A stretch of DNA of 64,000 nucleotides from Paraconiothyrium sp. Pb-2020 (Eukaryota; Ascomycota; Dothideomycetes; Pleosporales; Didymosphaeriaceae): assembly GCA_022419385.1 (NCBI GenBank), contig JAJUBI010000003.1, positions 4,774,001 to 4,838,000 of the forward strand. Reading direction: 5' to 3'. Positions 20,291 to 30,432 of this stretch are shown in pieces; within the stretch, counting starts at the first letter, position 1, and the number at the start of each line of letters is the position of its first letter. The position numbers and the translations under genes are program-made. The notes beneath the pieces are model-generated. The model worked only from the letters and a program-made list of their open reading frames with translations. It was not told where the DNA came from and searched no databases.

Positions 20291-22328
20291 CTACGACTCG
20301 TAAGGCCCATCCACATCCATATCGATTCCTCCATCTTCATCAGCAACAAGCGCTTGTTCCGAGGACATGGCCTCCTTTTCCTGCTGATCCATGTCTCGTT
20401 CTTGCACCTCATCGTATTCCTCCCATTGCCGGTTCACCCTCTCACGCTCTAAACGATCATCCCTTTTTTGCTGGCATACTTTGGTCTCATCCTCGCCTAG
20501 GTAGAGAGCACCCAATCCGTCACGCTCGTAATGATTGAATGTCAAGAGAGTGTCACCACCAAGATTCTTGAGGGCTTCCGTTTCTTTCGAGGATGGATCC
20601 TTAATCAGCGGGGAGACTACCGAAAACATATCTTGTTTGCAGTCGAAGTCGAACCTGACCCGATAGCATGCGGCCTGACGAATTTGGTGTCGGCGAGAAG
20701 GGGTATTGATAAGGTTCCGATTGGCAACGAAGACCGTCTCCAGAAAGACGGACCTATCCGCGAGCTTATCGACTAAACATCTCACTGCATCGCGTTGGTT
20801 TTTCTTGGCTGCCTTGTTGAAAGCCACTGTAGTAGCTGGGGTGATCAACAGCAAAACCTTTAGCGACATGGCCGGAGATAGAGCGTCCTGTGCCCATCGT
20901 TAGCTATGTGATTATCATAGTACTTGGAAGGTTTGCTGCAACGCTATACGACAGCCGTGCATGTATGGTAAGGCGAATTTACCCGGCATGGAAGCTACAT
21001 ATACTTACTGCGAGACCTTCCGCTTCCAGCTTGAAGTTACCACCCACTCCCGTCATTAGTTCAGGGTAAAATATCGGTGGGAAGTTCATGCCCCAGCCAA
21101 TAAGGCCGTTCGCTACCTCAAGGAAGGCTTTGGTATCTCGATAAGACCTTTGGTCTTGGCCGTGTTGATGGCAAGCATACTCCAACGTCGGGCTTGCGAA
21201 GTCGGAAAGAGGCCCCATTTACGTAAGGTTCTGTTGAACGACTTGCACACGCATGCCACTGAACTCCTGCACAAATGCTGCAAGTACATGACCTGGCACT
21301 GTCTGTGAACCAGTAGACCAGCGTATAGTCTGACGGTGCTTGAACACCTTCAGCACGGGAGTGGACCCAGGCGAGTGTTTTGATTTGATATGCGCGAATC
21401 GTTTCATCATATCTTCTTGACCACGATCATCCGTCATCTGTGTCTTCGTGTTGTTGAAGAAGCATAGCGCTTCGATGCTGGGCACGAATTCAATATCGAT
21501 CAGAAGGGAAAGCTCGAAAGCATGAAATTCGATACTCTGTAGCGACATGAATTGAGGGCTCGTAAGCCATTTCGCGCAAGGGCTCTCGTTATTGCGGATC
21601 TCGTAACGGTTGCCAAAGTTGCCGAACAACGAAATGTGACTAATTTCAGATTTATGAAAGTCAATCGTCACTTCGAAAACATCTGCAAGAGTTCCGGGCC
21701 TGAGATAGAACGTGGTAGCGTTCCGAAAAGTAGAGTGAGTTTGTGCTTGAAAGTCGATCGGTGCTGAAGTCACTGCGATGGCCCCAAAATGAAACACTGG
21801 GATGTGGTCAAGCGGGTAGATCTGGGGGATCACCACATGATTTGGTAGCGGGCCCTGTAGTAAAGCGTTTTGCAGCACATGTATTGAGCTCGGAAGTGGC
21901 ATGCCTAAACCAGTCGATAACGATGCGCATATGGATGACTTGGCCGTGAAAACAAGAGGATCAAGTTGACGGCCGTGGGTTGGTTGCAAGATCTTCTTGA
22001 GTTTGTCTTGCTCCATCCCTGGATAGATATCTGTGGCGTTGGTGTGGATGGCAAGGTTCTTTATCCGGTACCCGGCAAACTCGTACCCATTCAGGTTGGC
22101 ATGCGAAACTTCCAGGAAGTTAACGTCCACAAGACCGAGACATTTGAAGAATTCTGGAGAGAACGTCGAAAGCATTTGCTTATTGACCTGGAGGATTGCA
22201 CGGCGGTCATCTAAGTGAAGCTAGCAATATCGTCAGTTCGATGCGGATAAACAAATGAACCCATGACAAACCTCATTGAATACCATGAGCATCAACTCAT
22301 CTGGGACAGTCACAGGATGCTGTTCCAT
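20291..22328 (-). pseudogene. F-box-like paralogue interrupted by an in-frame TAA
   Basis: Three exons (22328-22272, 22220-21009, 20887-20291) would encode 621 codons plus stop, almost the same length as the intact paralogue at 12186-14157, with introns at the same places (after VFNE and after EGLA). Introns are 51 nt (GTTTGT...GCTAG) and 121 nt (GTAAGT...GCACAG). The F-box-like start reads PDELMLMVFNE, then LHLDDRRAILQVNKQM. Codon 353 is TAA at 21221-21219. In an ungapped alignment with the intact copy it sits exactly on a tyrosine codon (TAC), and homology continues immediately after it (LSDFASPTL against LEDFAKPTL). No short intron removes it. It is therefore a probable recent pseudogene, a read-through case or a sequencing error. 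Confidence 0.8.
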
Positions 22329-23030
22329 GGCCGATATGGGTGTGTAGACTACTGTATGGTATACCAGGATGGACAATGTAGAGATTACCACCGGTTCGTC
22401 AACGGCCACGAGTCAAGCCTTGCTGACGTATACAGGCAGTAGGCACAGGTCTGTCGGAAGGCGGTCGCAGGATGCTGTCTGCGTGCGTGGTGCGGGCGGG
22501 TATGGGCGCAGGGTTGGTGGTGGGATTCTTATGGTCGAGGGCAGGCGGTCAAGGTGCGGCAGGAACTCGAGTCGGCGCGTTTGCGGGTCCGAGCGCGTAT
22601 GTGACAAACAGAGTCAACGCTACGCCTTTTTGGGATAACGTCCAAGTGAAAGGTGGACATCACGTGGCCATGCCGACCTCGCCCAATGCTGCAGGTCCCG
22701 CTTAACGCTACCATATGTTAAGGTAGTGGCTAGCTACACGTGCATGATATTGTAGCTTAGGTTAACTTACACTATGGTACGTGTCCAAAAGTGCGACCTA
22801 ACACTACTTCTCCGTTGCTCATGTTGGTACGGAAACCAGTTCAGATTTTGGGGTCGCCCGCCATGCACCGTTAACATCAAAGAAGGATGACAATTCCCGG
22901 AAGGTTTTGAAATACATCATTGGTTGTACCTTTTGAGCTTGCTCCAAATAACAGCCGGGTAATAGTGAGTCAATCTCAATGCTAGATTGTGGTACGCTAC
23001 TTATGGAACCTCATTCGGGAGAGAGTTAGC
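22329..23030. other. Intergenic stretch, nothing recognised
   Basis: About 700 bases. A GC-rich block (22440-22600) keeps several frames open on both strands, but no protein family is recognisable and no splice structure is evident. Confidence 0.4.
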
Positions 23031-24328
23031 TTACACGAAGTTGACCTTCCCTTTCCACAGCGATTTCGTGTTCTCCGAGAATATATCGTTCCTTTCCTCA
23101 GCTGAAAGAAAGTCAGCTTCAGCGAGTCCGTTGATGTTCGCATTGACGTCCCAGAATCCAATGCCATACGGGTAGTCCTGCGCCTAGATTAGCACATGGA
23201 GGAGCCTTGTCGCTAGCCTATCGATCAGCATTTTGAACATGATATCAACTCACCGTCCCGAATACCATCTGTGAGAGTGGTACATCGTGGGCAAGCAAGC
23301 CTTTGATCTGCCTGGGGTACACGGGACCAGCGCTATCATACCAGAAGCGCGTGGCGTAGATCTTGCGTGCTTCTTCTGCATCCATTGGAAACCCGAGAAG
23401 AAAGCGTTCGGATATATCTGGGAATGCGCCTGCGCCATGCGACGCGCGCCAGTGCAGTTTAGGAAACTTGATGATGGTCCGATTTGCCGTGATGCTGGAA
23501 ATTGCTCGCGCAGTCTCGAAGTAAAACTCCCCAAGGCCAGAGCGAAGAGGTGCTGTGGCTACTGAGCATCTGGTAATGGGGCATGACGCCACAAGGTAGC
23601 CTACAAGGTTTTGAGCTGACAAGCTTTCCGTCCTCCAATCTTATGACAGGATCGTGCGGATGTATAAACACAATTTCTCGCCCGTCTCCCTCTTCAGCAC
23701 GCTTCTGTAGATACGTCCAAAGCGGGTCGAACCTGTCTTCCCCAGGATACAGACCTTCGTGGTTGGTCAGGACACCCACACCCACGGCTCCCAGCTCCTC
23801 AAGCGCGTACCGTACTTCCACTACGGCATCCTGCACATACGGAAGTGGCGTGACGGCCATCCAGCTGAAGCGTTCAGGATACACCCTCACCAATTCAGCT
23901 GAGAACTCATTAAGCAATCTTGCTAGCGCAATGGTTTTAGCCTTGTCGTCAGGGAAAGCATTCGCTTGCGGAGTGGAGACACAAAGGATAGAATGCGCTA
24001 TGCTATGCTGATCCATGAACTGCAAATGAGAAAGCGGGTCCCAGCTTGGTGTTTCGCGTCCTGCAGAAAGAGGCTGGAGATTACGGAACCAAGATGGTAC
24101 AGGGTGGGTGTGGGTATCAATTCGGCTCGCGTTGACAAAGGAGGGCAGTTGCGATTCAGTCCGATTGTTAGAAAGCGCAGATATGTCGGATAAGGCATCT
24201 TCAAGAAACGGTAGAACAGACAGGTCGATATTGTCGCGTAACGCATTGGCTTTGATGCGTTCGATACATGCTGCATTGGACGCCATTACGATTGCGGATG
24301 ACACGGAAAAGAGCCAGAGCTGCATCAT
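23031..24328 (-). CDS. Amidohydrolase-2 family metal-dependent hydrolase/decarboxylase, probably secreted
   Basis: Three exons (24328-23605, 23552-23254, 23177-23031) give 389 residues. An alternative acceptor nine bases upstream (exon 2 from 23561) would add three residues and keep frame. The N-terminus MMQLWLFSVSSAIVMASNAA looks like a signal peptide. The motif RIDTHTHPVPSWF supplies the two metal-binding histidines of the TIM-barrel amidohydrolases. VFIHPHDP and the FGTDYPYG motif (metal-binding Asp) complete the site. Relatives decarboxylate aromatic acids such as 6-methylsalicylate or resorcylates, or hydrolyse related rings. The substrate is not evident. No biosynthetic cluster surrounds it. 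Confidence 0.85.
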
Positions 24329-24981
24329 ATTAGTACCTCTTGTGAGTGTCTAGCCAGGGATTGCTTTACGGTATTCTAGAGTTTGCAGAAAGCTCAGGAT
24401 AAAAAGATGACGGTGAGCTGTCGTGGGTGATCACGAATGTGGAGTTTGTACAACTTCAGCTGCGGTGCGCCGGCTCCCCGCCTCCCAACATTACACAAAT
24501 AAGCGGTCTACAATAGCGCCTTCGCGAACTGCCTACCATTCTATGTACATTTCTTTCCTCCAGCTCAATAATAGCTGTTGAATTCAGTCACACATCTTCT
24601 CCTCGAGGATACATGATGCAATGGAGGGTAAAGTCACGTGGATTTACACGTGACCAGTATCCATCTGTAGCGATGCTTTGCTTGCACATGGAGAGGAATT
24701 GCATCAGACAAAATTACAATCATTCATTACTTTTCATAACTAAGGTACTTTCATCTGCCAAGGGGAGGAACAGGGAGCCGCCAGAAAGACTTCGTGCACA
24801 CACGGCACATGTTCAGGTCTAACAACGACCTGACGAAAAGCTACATGAGTCCACGATACCCCAATCACCCCAAGATACATTGATGCTGGCTCATCTCTTC
24901 TGTGGGTCTTTATCGTGGCCTAAAGACAACAAACCTTGACCCCGAAGACGCGGAAACTCCAGTTCGATCAGTCCCCAGAAC
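24329..24981. other. Intergenic stretch, nothing recognised
   Basis: About 650 bases between the amidohydrolase promoter side and the 3' end of the next gene. The sequence 'cacgtggatttacacgtg' at about 24635-24652 carries two CACGTG (E-box) words 12 bases apart, a possible bHLH site. Nothing else is seen. Confidence 0.4.
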
Positions 24982-26325
24982 TTAGTTCTTCCGCTCAGCA
25001 AGACCGTCATCTCCTGACTGTCCACCCCGAATATTCGGTCTGTCGAAAGTATGGCCCATTGACTTCGCAACCTCTCGAATCGCCTTCGACTTCCCATTCG
25101 GAATCATGTGCCCGAAAGCTTCGATGAGGTTGCCCGACTTATTCATCTTGACAGTGCGAACGTAGTCTTCACTGATCTCATGGTGCTCCGTCTTCCGCGT
25201 CTTACCGTTCTTGACTTCGATCTTGTGGCGAGCTGATACCGGCATGTGGACGGGTGTATTGGGCGCCGTCGGCATAGGGGTCAGTGGCAGACGAACTTGG
25301 GGCTCAGTCTCCAGTCGCTGTTTCTTCGGTACTGGTGTTGTTCCGGGGGCACGTTTGGCCTTGCGCTTGGGGATTAGCGTTAGAACCGGTGCCATAGGAG
25401 TCAGTGATGGTGTCAAGGCTCGAGGCCAGTCAGCTTGACCAGAGGAAGCGCTGACGATCGTCTTGAACATCTGGTCGACCTGCTCTGCATGCTCTGGGGC
25501 AAGCCCGATGCTGTTCGAAGCAGCCACTTGGCTCTCTTGCACCCGGATGTCCATGGGGACTAGCAGACCTTTCTGCTCGTGACTCGAGTCAAAGTAGTAG
25601 AACTCGAAGGTCGGTTTCAGAGGGTTTCCGGCGCCGGCTTGGAGAACTACCGCACCACGAGACATTCGATCGCCATGGATAGCTATCCTATGTTGTGAGT
25701 CCAGATGTTTCTTCGTCACAGCAAGTTGGGCGGGTACTATGCGAGCTGGAAGCTTGCAGAACTCTGGGCTGGTAACAACTACCACCAGTGCCACGGTTGC
25801 GAGGTCTGACTTCTTCTGCACGGTCCAGTGGCGAGTACCGGCTACTGGAGTCCCGTCGACAACTGGGATATGTGTGAACTCCGCTCCGGTGCTAGTGCTG
25901 GGCCACGCTTGCTTCACCGCATACTCCAGCGAAGGGAAGTAGTGGCGAAGCATAGCTGAGATGAGGGTGCAGCCAACGAGGACTCGAGGATGATCTGTAA
26001 CCTCCTTTTCTCGCCTCGAGAAGTCGTGCTCTGCGTAGTGGTTATGGAAATTGCGGTAGCTAAGAGCCAGAGGCTTGGGAAAGACCGGGATTGGGGAAGG
26101 GATAATAGCTTCGCCGAACGCGTTCTGTTTCCAATGTGGCTCTTTGCTAGACATTTCGGCAAATTCAAGGCTGACTATGGCGCTCTTGCTTGGAGTTGCT
26201 GGTTCCTTGGCCTCAGACGCTCCAGGTGATCCGGGTGGTGATGCGAGTGGTGACGCAGTTGTATCATTTGTGACAGTCTCCTCAACCCCCTCCAGCTGAG
26301 CAGCAATGGGTGTTGAACAATTCAT
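24982..26325 (-). CDS. Conserved-looking protein of unknown function, probably nuclear
   Basis: An intronless frame gives 447 residues from the Met at 26325. The frame is open to 26418, but MNCSTPIAAQ is the more natural start. The N-terminus is Ser/Pro/Thr-rich. A central folded region (about residues 80-290) contains HWTVQKKSDLATVALVVVV and FEFYYFDSSHEQ. After that come a Pro/Thr-rich linker with basic clusters (PKRKAKRAPG, PKKQRLE) that resemble nuclear localisation signals, and a charged C-terminus. I recognise no named domain. Its length, composition and lack of stops make it a credible gene. Confidence 0.65.
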   Translation of the reverse strand: MNCSTPIAAQLEGVEETVTNDTTASPLASPPGSPGASEAKEPATPSKSAIVSLEFAEMSSKEPHWKQNAFGEAIIPSPIPVFPKPLALSYRNFHNHYAEHDFSRREKEVTDHPRVLVGCTLISAMLRHYFPSLEYAVKQAWPSTSTGAEFTHIPVVDGTPVAGTRHWTVQKKSDLATVALVVVVTSPEFCKLPARIVPAQLAVTKKHLDSQHRIAIHGDRMSRGAVVLQAGAGNPLKPTFEFYYFDSSHEQKGLLVPMDIRVQESQVAASNSIGLAPEHAEQVDQMFKTIVSASSGQADWPRALTPSLTPMAPVLTLIPKRKAKRAPGTTPVPKKQRLETEPQVRLPLTPMPTAPNTPVHMPVSARHKIEVKNGKTRKTEHHEISEDYVRTVKMNKSGNLIEAFGHMIPNGKSKAIREVAKSMGHTFDRPNIRGGQSGDDGLAERKN

Positions 26326-27746
26326 GACGCGTCTTTTTGACTTGGTCGGGACTTTCGAGTACCAACTTGTATGAGAGTCAGATACCCGCAGCGGTAGATA
26401 GCTGCAACAGACTGTCAAATCAAACCTGAAGTTGATGTGGATGTCTACCGTTCGGCTCGCTGATAGTTTTGGTGTATAATGTGTATGAGTAAATCTCTGA
26501 AATCTCTGAATCCCACGTACTCAAGTACTTCAGAAGCCAGTGTGGCTGCAATTGGAGTTGAAGTAAGAAGTAAGTAGAGAGCGTGTTGTGTTTGTGGGAC
26601 TGGTGTGTTTTTATGGAGCCTTCTGGAGCTTCTTCCAGCACGGGCGCGTTCTTGCGTGAGCTAGGTATGTTTTTGGTGAAAGCGTAGGGTGAATCGTTCA
26701 GATGTTGCTCCTTCCGCGACTGGACGTGTTCACCTGGTCGAAAATTTTAGAACACGCTAGACTGATCAAAGCTCTACAAATTTAGGATTGTAGAGGATGA
26801 GAGGCACCTCCTTTTGAGGTTTTGCACGTTAAGCCCAAAAAAACACAATGGGTTTATTGCATGTATTGGGTAAGATGTTCGAGATTTGGCGAATGTGTAT
26901 AGAAGTCTTGTCCGAGAAATACATATCAAAATATTGACGGCCTTAAAGGCAACAGGGCCTATTGTTACAACTGAGCAGGATGGCAGGCAGTGGAACGGCG
27001 CCTACAAACGCCTTCACGGTACGCAAACGCAGATTCGATCCGGAGACATCCTCAACTGCTCAGTGCATTCGCATTTAGCGATTGTGAAGACCTGGTGCCG
27101 TTGGAAACTAGTCCGAATAGATCTTGTATTCACCACAACTCCTTGCCTACGTATTGTATATGCGGAATCGGCATGTACGGACCGTACTCGAAATTCGCTT
27201 ACTCGAGATCAATGCTTGCCAATAGGTCTTGCAATTTTGAGGGCGAGGCAAACAAGGCATTCTGAAGGATCCTCATTCATCTATCTAGAGGACAGCTCAC
27301 TTGTACGTAGACGGCATACTTTCTCAATGTCTTCTGTCGGTGAACAAAGCGTCTAGACAGCCAAGAGGGTGACCCCATAGAACACGCTAACATCTTACAT
27401 TCAGAAAACTACCTAGAAAGGATGAGAGAAGGATCATCGTGAAAGAATACGCAAAGAAAACCATCTCCAATCGTGACTACCATCTCCCCTCACAACTGTG
27501 GAAGAACGGGGCATCAGACTTATGCAGTATGCAACCTCCAAGGACACCGCCAGGACAGCCAGCGCCCTGCGGTGCTTTCATGAATCCACACCCAACCCTT
27601 TACTTGTAGAAACTTTCTCATGGTTCAATGAACCGTTGTTATGCTCAGGGAACGCCGTTCATTGTGAATGAAACATCATGCCTGATCCTTCTCGATATAA
27701 GCACCGGCGTGAGATCAGATACTCACGCTTGTCTAGAATGCCGGCT
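26326..27746. other. Intergenic stretch, nothing recognised
   Basis: This 1.4 kb lies upstream of the orphan gene and downstream of the RBR ligase. A plus-strand stop-free stretch (26886-27356) has no convincing start or motif. No repeats or RNA genes were seen. Confidence 0.4.
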
Positions 27747-29104
27747 TCAAGGTTGGTTCTGATCGGGGTTAGCGTTGTCGTTGAAGTTGGGATTGGCCAC
27801 GCCTGCGATGTGGAAATTCATCAACTGTAGAAATCTGAAGATACCCCCAGCGTCACCAGGTTGCTGAGGCGCACCGACCTGAAAAGGTGGTCTAACCGGG
27901 TTCGGGTGAGCCAAGGCATGCGGAGCTTGCGGTGGTTGTTGTGCGGCGTCCAGAATGGCCTCGACCCACCCGGCTCCAGGAAGGACGTTATCGGGAAGCC
28001 AATTGCGAGGATCATGCATGATGTTACGCGCTGCTTCGGCACAGTCGTCCCCATGCTGCATCTTCGGGCCGTAGATAGCTAAGCACGAGAAGCAGAAGTC
28101 TAGCTTGCAGTGGCCGCCTGTGAGACAATATTAGAAGATGTGTGCCAGGAAAACGTCGTATGACACCACGTACACGTCATGTGATTGCAGCCACCGTGCT
28201 TCACGATATTGGCTCCACACTTCGGGCAGGGCTTAGCTCCCATGTCTTTGATGGCCTGCAAGGAGCGCTTCTCCTCCGCGATCTTGACCTTGTTGCAGCT
28301 GCTCGAACCATGCCACGGGCGCATGCACGTTATACACATGCTCTCTTCGCAGTATGGACAGGCGATCTTCTGGCCGCGGTCCGACTTGGGCGACTTGGTC
28401 AACTTGCCCTGGCAATCTTCGATCGAGAAATACTGCGCGCATGCCGGGTTCAGACAAGCAACATAGTTCTCGCCAGTGCGGAGATGGTTGTTGAACAGCG
28501 CAGTGTCCCAGCTGCACGTACAGTCAGCATGTCTTGGTGAAAAAGTCGTAATTGTGAGTACTCACTTCTCTCGAGCGCCTTTGAAGATCAAGCCCATGAT
28601 AGTAGTATAGTCCAGCACGTACTCACAATCCGGGAAAGCGCAGACGAGAACTGCTTCGTCCAGATCACGCTTCAAGATCTTCTCCTTGACCATCCTCCCA
28701 ATGCAGATGTTGCAGATGTTCTGGAAATGCTCGCATGCGCCCTCCACGACTTTGAAGCCGCGGCCTGCAGAAGTACCTACCTGACGGGTGGTAGCACAGA
28801 TGCTGCACTCCTTCTTGACAGGTTTCGGCTTAGGTTGCTTCGTCTTCTTCGGAGCGGCCTTCTCGACCCGGTTGCCCTTCGTTGTCGACTGGCCTACGGT
28901 GATAGTCCCCAAGTTCTTCGCGGGGCGCAAACCCGCGCGCCTTGCGGGTGTCTCGGCCGCAGCGGGCGCAGGGCTGTTGCTATCGCGCACGACCATGGGA
29001 TCACCAGAGCTACCATTGATTGCGGGCGGAGTGGGTCGTTCGGCAACGCGTTTGGTACCGCGCATACGAGTATTCTTGGGGACGGTCTTCATTGTACGAG
29101 CCAT
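27747..29104 (-). CDS. RBR-type E3 ubiquitin ligase (RING-IBR-RING)
   Basis: Three exons (29104-28566, 28511-28165, 28117-27747) give 418 residues. Residues 1-98 are basic and disordered. RING1 begins with KECSICATTRQ at about residue 100. The IBR follows (YVACLNPAC...FSIEDC, CPYCEESMCITCMRPWH), then RING2 (CPKCGANIVKHGGCNHMTC), which is completed across intron 2 by TWCGHCKLDFCFSCLAIYG. In RBR ligases the Cys after the HMTC motif accepts ubiquitin as a thioester. The splice at 28164-28118 uses a GTCATA donor and is supported by exact restoration of the RING2 cysteines. The C-terminus is Pro/Gln-rich with a hydrophobic patch. Substrates are unknown. Confidence 0.88.
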
Positions 29105-30432
29105 TTTCGTGGTTGTGTTCGGACGAGATGTCTGCAGGTGAGAGTGCTGAGCGGTGTGGATCGTAGCTGCTGTGGCTTATATGGCTTGCGCGGGTAGCTG
29201 CATAGACCGTAGCCGAAACCAGACGACTGCGCTCAGCTTGGGCCTGCGGAGAGAACTCAGAGCGTCGCGTCTAGTCGTTTGTTTGTTTACGCGGGCAAGC
29301 GCCGACGCGGTTGGTCGAAGTGAAAGACAGGGGGGCATAGACTCAACCTGTGACAGCGGGCGCGATTCAAACACCAAAACTCTGGTGGAACTGCACGTTC
29401 GCCCAATACCTGACTCTCTATTTGGTTCTCCTGAGGGAGGCTAGCAAGGTCTCGGAGAAATTCATGAGAAGGCCACAAAGCACAGCATCTCCAAAGCATC
29501 TGGCCCCCGGGCGGTCGAATGTACACGTGACTCAGACTAACCCGTGGACTACCATAGGTAGGCAGCCTTGTGACTTGTCTTACCCTCCAGGCCCTTCTAC
29601 GATGCTGCAGAACTCGCCACACCCTGATCGTACTTAGTGAGACATCACAAGTGTCTCAGATTGCCGAGAAGGAGTTGTTACGATAGCGTCTAAAATGACG
29701 ATGTCGTGTCTGTTCGCTGCTATGAAATTAGCGAAGGTGGTACACCATCTATGTCACATAAATTGGGCACAAACAGTGGTCATTCATCTCTCGCTCTCCC
29801 ACGACAATTCCCCATCAGACGGATCTGAAGTCATGTATAGTACTGAATATTGCCACGTTATGTACTCACAACCACCACCTTTCAGACATAGATGTTTAGT
29901 AAAAAAAAAAAGGTCATCTTATCCATGCATCCCGTTGTTCCAAGCCATAGAGCTATTGGAGTGCGAAAAGAGGTGGCATCTGCGTACATATTTTGTGTAT
30001 ACCAGGGCCAAAATTTAATCTACCCTTGACCCTCCATCAGCCGGAGAGTATCTCTAGGCCCAAAGTATTTGGCTTGCGGTGATCATTTACTCCACCTCCC
30101 CTGCACTCGATGCATGACTTTCTGGAAGAGAAGCAGGCGTGCATCGATCGTCGCATTGCAGAGAACAGACCCAAGAATCGATGTCGATGTGAAGCGTGCC
30201 CAACATACGGCTCCTCGAAGCATACCCTTTCTCCATGCCGGAGGCGAAACATGCATTTCGGACACACGAGCGCCTGCATCCATTCGTGTGCATTGGTGGC
30301 GATGTCGCGGCGCTGCTCGATGGGCGGTAAGGATATTCACAACTCGTTATAAAGTCAAGCAGATTAGTATTGGGAGTTTCTCGATTCAGCATGAAGCGTA
30401 AGTGATAGTACCCATTTTGATGTACGTACAAG
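29105..30432. other. Intergenic stretch, nothing recognised
   Basis: This 1.3 kb separates the RBR ligase promoter from the 3' end of the membrane-protein gene. Small frames on both strands overlap each other and have no family features. A run of 13 A lies at about 29899-29911. Confidence 0.4.

Noticed and set aside
21189..21222. A 30-nt intron that would splice out the TAA in the second F-box-like gene
   Set aside because: Too short for a fungal intron, and the stop codon aligns without a gap to a coding residue in the paralogue.
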